64,000 nucleotides of DNA from Symsagittifera roscoffensis (taxonomy: Eukaryota; Xenacoelomorpha; Acoela; Convolutidae). Location: assembly GCF_963678635.1 (NCBI RefSeq), contig NC_087062.1:82229512-82293511 (forward strand). The letters are read 5' to 3'. Below are positions 22,505-31,757 of this stretch, piece after piece. The notes beneath the pieces are model-generated. The model made no database searches and was not told where the DNA came from. It was given only the letters and a program-made list of their open reading frames with translations. Made by a program: the position numbers and the translations under genes. Position 1 is the stretch's first letter, and the number at the start of each line of letters is the position of its first letter.

Positions 22505-23247
22505 ATGGCAGATCAATTTTGGAAATCCATGCCTGCTGCGCTAAAAAAGCCTACGCTCGATGAATTGTATAGACGCTTGAGGGATTTGGACTACACCCAA
22601 ATGGATGAGAGGATGGCAGTGATGTTGAATGCCATTCTGCAGTTAGAGGAGCAAGATGAATGCAGGGAGTCCGCCACGGAAGCTGTCTTGATGGTCGGCT
22701 ACACCACAGAAGGGATATCTAATCAAGAACAGACCAGGTGGTTGTCCTGGAATATGGATGGAGGTGTGAGAGGATTCGACTTGGCAAGAAATCCTGACTT
22801 GAGCAGCAACACTGAGTACCGCGCGGGAGAGCTCCCATTACCGACCAGACCACCGGCAAGATCCGCGGGCCAGTCCACGAGCAAGCCACCATTCTATGAT
22901 GCGAGCACAGCAAACGGAGGAGACATATCCCGACCTCAGTAGCCTGAAGAGGGAACTGGAGAGGGTGCAGAGGGAGAAGAATAAGGCGAATCTTGACCGG
23001 GATGGCGCCAAACTCGAGAGGGATCAAGAAAATCTGGAGAGAGACCAAGCGATCCTTGAGAGGGACCAGGCGCGCCGTGACCTAGACATGTTAAAAGCAG
23101 AATAACAGCAAGAGCAAAGGGTACGAGATATTGAGGCGAACTGCGAGCAGTTGAAGTCAGAACTTGAAAAGATCCAGCGGCAACAACGCGAGTTCGACAG
23201 GCAAAAGGAAAAGGGGACCATGACTACGGAACGAGCAGCTGCGGGCT
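22505..23247 (+). pseudogene. Unrecognised N-terminal domain plus coiled coil (accessory block, part 1)
   Basis: The frame from ATG 22505 to 22942 starts with a ~65-residue helical domain (KKPTLDELYRRLRDLDY, MAVMLNAILQLEE) and then a Pro/Ser/Thr-rich linker. A frame change near 22900 leads into a strong coiled coil (LKRELERVQREKNKANLDRD and repeats of ERDQ) to 23105. An in-frame TAA follows, and the same frame continues as coiled coil (NCEQLKSELEKIQRQQREF) to a TAA at 23245-23247. The continuity through the stop shows this was one protein. Gag-like proteins can have this outline, but I see no capsid or zinc-knuckle signature. Function unknown. Confidence 0.45.
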
Positions 23248-23296
23248 AAAGGCCGGAGTCACGCATGGAGGTGGATGAGGCTCCTAGGTCATAGGG

Positions 23297-24384
23297 ATGA
23301 TTCAAGTTAGACCGCGCGGCTCAAGAGCACATGAACGAAGGACTGGAAGTGTGGATACCAACCGAGTCAGTGTCCTCCGTGCGTGGTTTGGAGACGCAAC
23401 CGATACGCCCACTGATGGATCTGGCACAGCCAGGATATACCCCGAGCTCAACCCCGAGCAGCAGTCAGGTGAGCAGCAGCTCGTGGCGTCTCAAGGAATA
23501 AAACGAGAGGTTACAGCGTGAAAGTCCAACTAGAGCGGAGCAACCCCCAACTTGGAGGGAGCAGCCTGTCAGGAATGTAGTGATCGCAAGCTATAAGAAG
23601 AATACGGATGGCAGCCGATGGAAGCCGAGGAAGCAGAGTCATCGACGCCCCAAAGTTCAGTGGTATCCTCAGTGGTGGTGGTGGATAACAAAAGAGTGGA
23701 GAGACCAGCGGAGACAAGCCGGACACGATACCTGGAGAAGATAAAGGAGCTGGAGGATCTGGAGTGTAGACAGGAGTTGGCGGAGACCCTGGGGCTCAAG
23801 CACGTGTCACACGAGGACTTGAGCCGACACCATTGCGTGGATTGGTTAAAGGCCCACGAAACGCGTTTCTCAAGAGCAAGAATGATGGAGACGGCTGATC
23901 TGACTGGGATCTCCACGAAATCAGTCATGGGACCGATCAATTACAGACACTCAAGTTGCTGGGGAGTCCGGGACTCATAGTGAAGCCCCCCAAGCACCGA
24001 ACAAATGTTGCGAGAATCAGGTTGGCAACTCCCGCGCAGTTGAGGAAAGTAGATAAATTACTGGAACCGAAAGAGATGGAACTACCAGACGCCGCCTACG
24101 AGGGAGCGAAATTGGTGGACGACCCAAGATATGGAAAACCCTGCGGGAGCGCCCAGTTGGCCAAGACACTGGCAGTATACGATAGAGCGGATCCAGCGGC
24201 CGCAAGAGTGATCATCGTGGCGGGATCGGATTTCGAGGGAACGTCTCCCAAGTTGTTCGGCCCGGAAATTCTGATATACTCGTTGCCAGGTGTGGAGTTG
24301 AACCAGATGTTGACTCTGGTGGTAGCGATGAAGTCAGAGATACCTTGTGAGCCAGAGCTACTGCTGTTCTTTTCATACTTCTAG
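23297..24384 (+). pseudogene. Linker and start of a possible SGNH-like domain (accessory block, part 2)
   Basis: A Ser/Glu/Pro-rich linker (23297-23617) is broken by frameshifts. The frame 23618-23980 has a charged helix (RTRYLEKIKELEDLECRQEL) and a globular helical part, and the frame 23956-24384 continues it. Near residues 78-125 of the latter I read AARVIIVAGSDFEG, then EILIYSLPGVELNQMLTLV, then EPELLLFF. This strand-helix order resembles block I, the PG-x-x-L helix and the strand before block III of SGNH/GDSL hydrolases. The block III G-x-N-D motif should follow but falls at a frameshift and deletion (24375-24390). Assignment is tentative. Confidence 0.35.
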
Positions 24385-24389
24385 AGCAG

Positions 24390-25081
24390 TTGAAAGGCGA
24401 TGCGCCTATGCCAAAGAAGGAGGCCATCCAGACGTTGTTTGCCGCGATGAACGAGGTGCAGGAAAATGTCAGTTCTCAATTCGGACCTAAAACAAGAGTG
24501 GTATTTACGACGTCCCCTGGATACGCGAGCATGCCTCCTGCGCTGCAGTTTGTGTATGCAATTTTGGTCCTAATAGCCGAAGGGAAAGCATGGCGGTTTC
24601 TGATGGCAGCTCCTAATCGGGAGTTTGAGCCCACGAGCTTGAGACTTCGGAAGTCGGAACTGGCAGCGGCATGGGCTGATGCATCCCACGCATTGAGGGG
24701 ATTCTTTGAACTGGCAGACATCCTCAATGTATTGGATGAGGTCCTTTTACTTGATATCTTGAATCTCGCCCGGCAATTAAAGTTCAGTCGGTAATAGAGG
24801 TTGACCACCCAATATTAAAACCCCTGACGTCCAGCCTATGGTTCCGAGGTATGGATCTGACCATCACGAGCTCCACCAGCAAATTGAGGGGACCAAGTAA
24901 CGAAAGAAAGAACGTGGCCGCGGCCGAGAAACAACTGGAAGCGATGGTATATCGACTAACACAAGAGAATTGGTGGCCGTTTCTAACACCAAGACTAGAG
25001 AATGCTACGGATAAGACGAAGGAGAGTGCCCCACCTCTCGTGAAGCAGGTCTGGAAATTTCTTGAGGGACAGTGGAGGTAG
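24390..25081 (+). pseudogene. Continuation of the SGNH-like region (accessory block, part 3)
   Basis: The frame 24390-24794 reads on from the previous fragment: AIQTLFAAMNEVQENVSSQF, then TRVVFTTSPGYASMPPALQF, then a long helical part (LRLRKSELAAAWADASHALR). In an SGNH fold this would be the segment from after block III towards the C-terminal catalytic Asp-x-x-His, but I see no clear D-x-x-H. After a TAA at 24792 the same frame stays open (24795-25081) with a Trp-rich helical end (ENWWPFLTPRLE, VKQVWKFLEGQWR). The stop is therefore a point mutation in a longer protein. No function can be assigned with confidence. Confidence 0.35.
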
Positions 25082-25090
25082 AAGAAATAC

Positions 25091-25890
25091 ATGGCTGGTG
25101 TGTTTTATGCAATAAAAAAACATTTTTGGGGCCTTTGTGCAAGAGCTGTTGAGTATGCCCATAAGCCTCTTGCTGGCCTTATAATTGGTTTACCCAAGGT
25201 ACCTGTTTAACATGGGTCCAGCGTACATGTTCAGTCGGGGGGTTGAGACACTTCGAATTGACGGGTATCTGACACTGGTCCTCCTGACTCATGGCGAACT
25301 GGTGTCATTTCATCGGTTGATGAAATATGGGGAGCCCCTGTCAATGGGAAAGATCCACTCAAGCATAGACACCTACTCGTACAAGTGCGCTGCAGGACTG
25401 AAGACGTTGCTAGTGGAGTATCTTTTGATGCAAAACCGACACATGACCGGCGAGGAGAAGAATCCAAAGACGAGACATGAATGGAGGGAGGCGAATGGTG
25501 GTATCCGATCTATTTCTGGCAATGAAATCTGACCCAGTGGGAATGATCAGGGGACTAGAGGAGGTCGTGACTTGTATTTACGGACCAGCCGTTACGTACG
25601 CCTTTCCGGATCCTCTAGTGGCGGCATACCGCAATTCAGTGGTACACATGAGTCTAATAAGCGTGTTGGATGGGACGGGGTTGAACTGGTGTCGACAAGA
25701 GGTGCTGAGGGCACGAATGAGCAAAACAGTGCTCTTTGGGAAGGTGAAAGATCCCGAGTTGGTAGTGTTCAACTTCCGGGGACAACTGCAATGTAGGATG
25801 GGGGGAAAGCTTGAAGGCCCCATTGAGACTTATCCTAAGTTCTGGAAATTGAAACTCCTGACGGCGGACGGACAAGAGATCCTGAGATAG
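25091..25890 (+). pseudogene. Unrecognised globular domain (accessory block, part 4)
   Basis: A short frame at 25091-25210 (MAGVFYAIKKHFWGLCARAV, then hydrophobic) is followed by two overlapping frames, 25185-25532 and 25477-25890. They read as one domain with a frameshift near 25480: YMFSRGVETLRIDGYLTLVL, then CAAGLKTLLVEYLLMQNRHM, then EEVVTCIYGPAVTYAFPDPL, then GTGLNWCRQEVLRARMSKTV. Composition is that of an ordinary cytosolic globular protein, with no membrane segment or signal peptide. I do not recognise the family. Confidence 0.4.
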
Positions 25891-25915
25891 CCCCGCGTGG
25901 AAAAAGAGCTTCGAG

Positions 25916-26515
25916 TTGGTAAAGAAGAAGCTAGAGGCGACACTAGAGAAGGAAATCCTGCCCGCCACTGTTCCTGAGTTCCCAGCAGTCAGGAGAATGA
26001 CCCTGGGGATGAATAACCCCCTGGTGGTCCCATCCCTGTTCGCAAGAGCTACGGTAGAAAAGCAACAAAAGGAGTTCACCGATGGCTGGGACACCTTGTT
26101 CATTGAATATAGAGCAGCGGTCTACTTCCATACTTGCGATTTCAAGATAAACTCGTGGACGACTCAAGCGAAAAAGATAAGAGGCTCAATACCTCCAAAA
26201 TTCGAGGTTCGGGACATCTTGAGAACGCTCGATCAAGCAAATTTGGAGAACATGTTGCCGGTATGGGATGATGGTAGGATGATCGTAGAAGAAGGGCACA
26301 TCGCACTGAAAGACGATATGAAGTTTGCCACAAGAAAGTACCGGGCGCCTTACGGAATAGAGCAGGTGGAAATGAAGCAAGAAGAGAAAGAACTGGATGC
26401 AGCAGGCTTGTTATATGAGGCTCTGACAGAATACAAGAAGCAAGACCCAGCTACACCCTCACCCCTATCAGTAGGCACTCCTGGGGACAGGAGAAGCGGT
26501 CCCGTAGAAGACTGA
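25916..26515 (+). pseudogene. Unrecognised helical domain (accessory block, part 5)
   Basis: A 199-codon frame opens 26 bases after the previous stop. The preceding bases, read in another frame, continue the same protein into it (KKKLEATLEKEILPATVPEF). It is rich in charged helices and ends in a Pro/Ser-rich linker (ATPSPLSVGTPGD). Conserved-looking features include two Trp-x-Thr segments (GWDTLFIEY, NSWTTQAKK) and RKYRAPYGIEQVEMKQEEKE. The balanced codon use and absence of stops over 200 codons indicate relatively recent coding function. Family unknown. Confidence 0.45.
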
Positions 26516-26519
26516 TTTA

Positions 26520-27540
26520 GAAAGGATATTTGAGAGAAGGCGAGCCGAGTCTGAGGCGGAAAGCATGGATGAAACTCTCAGTGAAACAGGAGAGGAGATG
26601 GAGGTGGGCAATACGCCTGAGCCGAAACCAGCTGAGGAGGATTTCACCGCCCAGGAACTACTGCAGGACCTGAGCGGAGATGATTGGGCGGACACTGCCA
26701 CGCCACCTCTGACCTCATCCCCTCCGAAAAACCTGGAATTACCCTTGAGCAGCGAAACTTCCAACATGGGAATGATACTCTTGAGTACAAAAGAGAGTAA
26801 GAAGAACACTTTCGAAGGGAACAAGATGATGTTTCTGGGGACGCTAGATGAAAAAGCTTGGCGGGAATTGTTTAGTGAATTTAATCAAGAGACGAAGAGT
26901 GAGACCACACTAGATAACTTCAAGGAAGAACTGTGGAACACAGTGGTCAAGTTCAGGGAACCGGTGTTGATGGGCACCGGGCTGGATGGAAAAGCAAGAA
27001 AAGAGTTACTGAGCAGGATGGTCAAGTTGGGGGAGACGCGACAGGAGACCAGAGATGAAGATTGTAAAGACAGCTCTATTCTGAAACAAAAAGCTGATGA
27101 TAAAATGATTAAAGTTAAAGGGGAGGATAAGCTTAAGACTAGTAATTTGATTAAAAATACTAATATCCTTAAGGCTCGAGCAGAGGGGAGGCAAGAGCTG
27201 GAAGGGTAGAGCGGGATAAAGAGGTCGAATCAGTGATGATAGCAGGGACGCCCCCAAGTAGAGGTGTGAAGTCTCGGAAGAGGAAGAGAGAGGTAGAGGG
27301 GTTGAGTAGTCCTTCGACGGACGCAATCTCCGAGAAAAATCTGAGGGAGACTGCTCCCATGTTCCTAGCGCGGTGAAAGATAACAGCCTACAAGGGTAGC
27401 TCCGAACCAAGGAAGTTGGCCGAGTTAGAAAGAGAGATGGAGGTTTCGACAAGTTTGGCAATGAAGAAGACTTCAAACCCCAGAAGACGAACACAAAGAG
27501 GGGTTCGACTAGTGGACAGATGTGGTAGGTGGACGTCGGT
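26520..27540 (+). pseudogene. Acidic region and Lys-rich tail (accessory block, part 6)
   Basis: The frame 26565-27209 begins with an acidic, Thr/Pro-rich stretch (ETGEEMEVGNTPEPKPAEED). It ends with a Lys-rich helical stretch that is markedly more A-rich (27080-27180). In the next frame, 27210-27520 continues with basic sequence resembling nuclear localisation signals (SRKRKREVEGL, NPRRRTQRG), interrupted by a TGA near 27374. This looks like a disordered linker of a larger protein. The minus-strand ORF over 27006-27494 is its shadow. Confidence 0.4.
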
Positions 27541-27878
27541 AAAGAATGGATATCATGCGAGCATCAGGCCACCGGGAAACAGGTGACAAGTGACCCTCTT
27601 GAGAAGAGTAAGACGAGGAACACCGCTCGGCCGTGGTGGGTGGCTCTCGAGACAATAAGGAACTAGAGGACTGCATAAAGAAACTCGATTACGGAGTGTC
27701 TCGCAAGCGACGCAATTGGGCTCTTAGCAAAAGGCCGAGATCAACAAGTTAGAACTGGGCAGCCAACTGAAACGAACTTGGCAGAACTTACTGCGGGATT
27801 ATTTTAAAGAAGCGAAGAGGACCCCTCATCTGCGTTGCCGTTGATGGCAAAGCCCTTCGTTAGGACAGCGGATAGCTG
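27541..27878 (+). other. Broken coding or spacer sequence within the accessory block
   Basis: There are no frames longer than ~30 codons. Short pieces (ELEDCIKKLDYGVSRKRRNW around 27660-27720) suggest eroded coding sequence that once linked parts 6 and 7. Confidence 0.3.
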
Positions 27879-29338
27879 ATGTTCGCGTGGAGCCTGGTGG
27901 GAATAGAGCTAGAGACGTTGATCTCACATGACAAGTTGACGCTGGGCGGCAAGAATCTGGAGATTTATCAGATTCTGACGCTGCACGTCGCCAGGGATAA
28001 TTCAGGCTTGAGTCTGGCAAGGAGAAAAGATGTTACTTGTTTCTTGAGGTGGATAATGTCCGTGATGACCGACAGTACCATCCAAGCGTGTCAGCAGGGA
28101 GAAACTGGAGCAAGACAATGGAATGGAGAATCTCAGCGGTCATTCTGAATGTATACCAGAGTACTGGAATAGAAAAGGAGGATGGCTCCAGGAAGTCTCT
28201 TGAAAGTCATAAAAAGCTAGATGAAATACGGAGATTCTATAACAAGAAATTTAAAGAAGGACATGATGTGAACCGTAACTTAGCCTCCGCTGGAGAGTAC
28301 TCGAGACCCAATAAAAAGGGAGAATATCAATACGTGTCTGGAGTGATGGGAATAGCATACAACCCCTTCTTGGATTCAGAGGCCGAGAGCGCTCACAGGA
28401 ATCATGAAGTGACAGAGCTATTAAAGTTTTGGACGGAAAAGGTAATCGAGATAGACCCAGCAGAAAGAGAGAAGCCGAGCTTGGGTTTGATTCTGGAGAA
28501 GACGCCAGAAGTGAGGATTGTGCCGCACTCTAACAAAGGAGTCGAATTGAAAATGGGTAATGGAAACAGCTTGATGGTTACGAATTTAGGAGTGGTCTGG
28601 AAGCTATTGAGACCCTCCTGGTGCCCACATCCCCACGCAAGCCTAATCGAGGAGGTCACGGAGCGAGTGAGGCTTGCACCGACAAAAGACGAGGACCTAG
28701 CAACACTGAGTATAGTACACAAGCTGATCTTGCCTCACATGAAGGAGTCAGGCGAAGCAACGAGCAAACTAGGATCTGTCAAAAAGATGGAGCCGGATAG
28801 TTGTCTTGACCTGACGTGTGGAAGCGGAGAACACACTTGTGATGGACGATCATGCGTCAGGATACAGTCCTTTCAAAAAGAAGATCTAACCACTTGGTTT
28901 GGAGACATCGCGGAAAGGGAGAAGAGTGAAGTACATATAGTGGCTGAGTGTTACTCTAATACCACCGTGAACATAGCAACCGCTTTGGGATTCTTCTCAA
29001 GAATTGTAGTCTGCAATCACTAGAGATGCTGGAGTCTGAGCACCATTTGGTGACTGCGTTGAGCGTGAAGTCATGGCCTGGGGTGTTGCAAGTAACCCAG
29101 AAACACATCAGAGGCGGAGGTGGTCTGGAGGCGGAGATGGGGTTTCCCATAAGTGAAGCCTTTAGTCTGCCATTAAATGCGAAGTCCCTAGTGGGATCAG
29201 TGATGGCCAACCTATGTGGTAGCCACTACCCACTGCACATGGCGATGGTAGAGGTTTTCAGCCAGAGGGTCTTAATAGACAAAGCCTTCTCGGTGCCCAA
29301 GTGCGTAAGATTGGCTCGAATGTCGCATCACAGGATCG
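27879..29338 (+). pseudogene. Unrecognised C-terminal domains (accessory block, part 7)
   Basis: The frames 27879-28148 and 28037-29023 overlap at a frameshift, and 29026-29338 carries on after a stop and shift at 29021-29026. The long frame (328 codons) has a basic, aromatic-rich part (GRNWSKTMEWRISAVILNVY, KKFKEGHDVNRNLASAGEYS, YVSGVMGIAYNPFLDSEAES). Then comes a helical part, a small Cys/His cluster (CLDLTCGSGEHTCDGRSC) that could bind metal, and an alternating hydrophobic part (EVHIVAECYSNTTVNIATAL). The last frame has GGGG and GFPISEAFSLPLNAKSLVGS. It runs without a stop to the edge of the insertion, so the true C-terminus is probably missing. I do not recognise these domains. Confidence 0.45.
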
Positions 29339-29346
29339 ATGTCATG
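29339..29346. repeat. Right copy of candidate 8-bp target-site duplication (ATGTCATG)
   Basis: Partner of 10405-10412. To its left is + strand accessory coding sequence, and to its right AT-rich minus-strand element A sequence begins at once. Confidence 0.5.
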
Positions 29347-29656
29347 AGTAGGATTTCTGTCGTTTTCGTACTTTGGTAATCATGTGTTGAGAGAATAGTC
29401 TTTTCGCACTAAAGTTTCGATTCGTACGGCGAGTTGTATTTTGCTTCAACCGGAAGTCTACGATTTTTTTTGCATAAAACTCTTTGATGCTGTTTGTTTC
29501 GTTCTGAGTCCAACATTTTTGAAAACTCTTGTGTAAATCGATTCCAGACAGAATTAATTGCTGTGGGTAAAACTGAAAGTCATTTTCGTGCTGCGCCATC
29601 GAGTGTGATTTGTATCTGTGAAACCAAATTTGATGAAGTGGTGTGTTTACAGTCAT
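29347..29656 (-). pseudogene. Gag C-terminal remnant of element A, right of the insertion
   Basis: A minus-strand frame of about 100 codons ends inside the duplication. It has a lysine/arginine-rich end (ITKVRKRQKSYS) that would suit the basic tail of a Gag, but there is no CCHC knuckle. It is in phase with the fragment at 10204-10404, apart from one TGA that lies within the duplicated bases. Confidence 0.4.
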
Positions 29657-30729
29657 CCACTGAGTTTTCAGGATCTGTTCCTGTAAATACCATGAGTGTT
29701 TTCTTTGATGTTATAGATGATCCACCCAAAAAGTATGAACATGATGTCATTTGGAGTGATTCTGGTGAGTTAGGTACTTGTTTAAATTTTGTGAATTAGT
29801 TTTTCGAAATTTCTAGTTATTTTAATTAATAGGGTATTGGAATTTCATTTCTCATGGATTCGGGTTGTTAAACTTGAGTATATGTGTAGTTTTGCAATTG
29901 TACGTTTTTATTAGGTTGTGCCAAATTTTGTCGATCAGAAGGTTATTGCTTAATTTGCCTTGGTAGATGAGAGTTCATTAAGATTCAAAAACATCTGGTT
30001 GAAAAGTATCATCTGGTTGATCTATATTATTCCAGTGGTTTCTTTGCTGATAATTATTATGTTTAGGTTGGTTTTGATGGATGTAATTTTTATCTCCAGT
30101 ATAGTTGAGCTTTTATTCTATTGAAAAAAATGGATAATTTTCAATTCGATCTGTCTGAGGTTTTCTTTTATCATTGAAACTTGAGATATTTGTTTTGGTG
30201 CCTGTTGAGTAAAATTGTGTTCTTGTGATTGATTTTGTGTTGTATATTATGTCCTTGCTATTGTATTACTAATGTTACTATTTGCAAAAAATCGTGATTA
30301 TGGTTTGCAAAAACATTTCCAATTGAGTGTCTTTGATTTGCTTATTAGTTGTTCCTTATTTAGTAATTGGCCTATTAGTTTGATAACCCATTGGCAAATA
30401 TTTTGGAATGGCTGATTGTTTGACTGTTGATTGTAAAGCTGTTGTTGGAAAAAGAGTATAATTTTCATTGTGTGGTGTTGTAAGTGTTGAAAGAATAGGA
30501 GAGATACTTTGATGTTTGATGTGTTGTTATAGGTAGTGTTTCAAATGTTTCTCCGTCGATAAACTTCGATGGAGTTTAAATAACTTGTTGTGTTAAAATT
30601 TAAGTACCGTTAAGGGTTTCCTGTGTATTGAAAAATGTTGATTCTAAACTAATTTTGCTTGTCTTTTCAATAAATATTGTGTTATATTTTAAGAGTGTGC
30701 AGTCATTTATGAATGGAGATACTCTCAGA
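29657..30729 (-). other. Eroded gag interior of element A
   Basis: AT-rich, with no continuous frame. It includes T-rich runs that on the minus strand would encode Asn/Gln/Lys-rich Gag sequence. Confidence 0.35.
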
Positions 30730-31485
30730 TAATCTCTGTGTACGGAAATAGTTGTACTGCTGCGCTTGAAATATGATTTGGGATGTTAAAAAAATCATGC
30801 GATCTTTCAGGGTCCCATACATAATCTGTATTGTCTGCTGATATTGTTTCATTGTCTGAAGTTTCGGGTCGAAAATTTTCTCTTGCTGTTGAGATTACAT
30901 CTAAGTTGTGTACAAAATAATCTATTTTGAACCATGCTAGGATTCCTTGTAGATCAGCTTTAACAATTTGTGTTTTTTCATTATCCGTGAGTGTTTCACG
31001 AATTGAATCTAAAAATTGCGAGAAAATTTCAACTTCGTGTCTTACTATCGCATCTCGAGATATTTGAAGTGATGATACATATAATAATTCGCTTAATTCT
31101 AAGATAGAAATGTAATATCTTTTGCGAAAAATAGGTTTGCTTTTTGTGAATTCTGATACTGAATATTCTTGCTACATTCTACGAAAATTTTTGACAAATC
31201 TAATTCTATATCTTCTGTTTGTTTTCGGTGTGGTGTTTGATGTGTTTGTGATGGTAAAATTTCAAAAGTAAATATGCCGTAATGTGAAGTGATATAAATG
31301 ATACCCGGTAGGTAGTGATCACCTATTTGTCTTTTAATTTTTGCTTCAGAAAAATCTTGTTTGCATGGACTATTTCCTTTTGAAATAAATTTACGATTAG
31401 ATTCTGGCAAGTTGTACTTGTCCTCTAAAGGGATCGCTTTTTGGATCAAGGACAAACGGAAGGATGGAGTCATCGCCAAAGTCAT
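30730..31485 (-). pseudogene. Gag N-terminal region of element A
   Basis: Two minus-strand frames join by a frameshift near 31100. The first (31099-31485) starts with ATG and covers 128 codons. The second, without its own ATG, is open from about 31097 to a TGA at about 30727-30729. It reads as a helical protein (SRDAIVRHEVEIFSQFLDSI, DNEKTQIVKADLQGILAWFK). Being the most upstream coding sequence of element A and helical throughout, it is best explained as the start of Gag. I see no specific domain signature. Confidence 0.4.
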
Positions 31486-31650
31486 AATTGTATTGTTTTA
31501 TTTTTCGCGCGGAATCAAGTTAATGTGTAACTTGCAATATGTCCTATTGGTTGATTCCAATTAAAGAGTCTCATTGGCTTACCAATTTTATATTCTACGT
31601 TTACCTTTTATAGATGATGCTGTTGTGGATTCTGATTCTGAAAAATCTTA

Positions 31651-31757
31651 GATTGTCTACTGGTTTACTTTTGTCGTGGTTTACTTTTTTCGTGGCTTTT
31701 GTCTACTGGTTTACTTTTGTCGTAGGATTGTCTACTGGTTTACTTTTGTCGTGGCTT
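31651..31757 (+). repeat. Short tandem repeat, three full copies and one partial
   Basis: TTGTCTACTGGTTTACTTTTGTCGT recurs with small gaps at 31653, 31699 and 31729, with a partial copy (TTTACTTTTTTCGTGG) at 31680. It lies just upstream of the element A gag, where its 5' LTR would be. Confidence 0.8.

Larger units (their letters stand above)
10413..29338 (+). mobile_element. 18.9-kb composite insertion: gypsy-class element B plus accessory coding block
   Basis: Everything recognisable in this block reads on the + strand and is less AT-rich than its flanks. It contains a leader with minisatellites, a gag-pol element with a macro-like 3' domain, and a second multi-domain coding block. Flanking sequence on both sides is the minus-strand element A. 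I found no long terminal repeats inside the block. The right edge falls within coding sequence, so this copy may be 3'-truncated or may have entered by a route other than integrase. The outer 18 bases of each end, read inward, both carry GCGACA at offset 13-18, but there is no extended inverted repeat. Confidence 0.55.

Noticed and set aside
27006-27494. 162-codon minus-strand ORF
   Set aside because: Shadow of the + strand Lys/Glu-rich linker of the accessory block; Leu/Ser/Pro-rich as expected for such a mirror.
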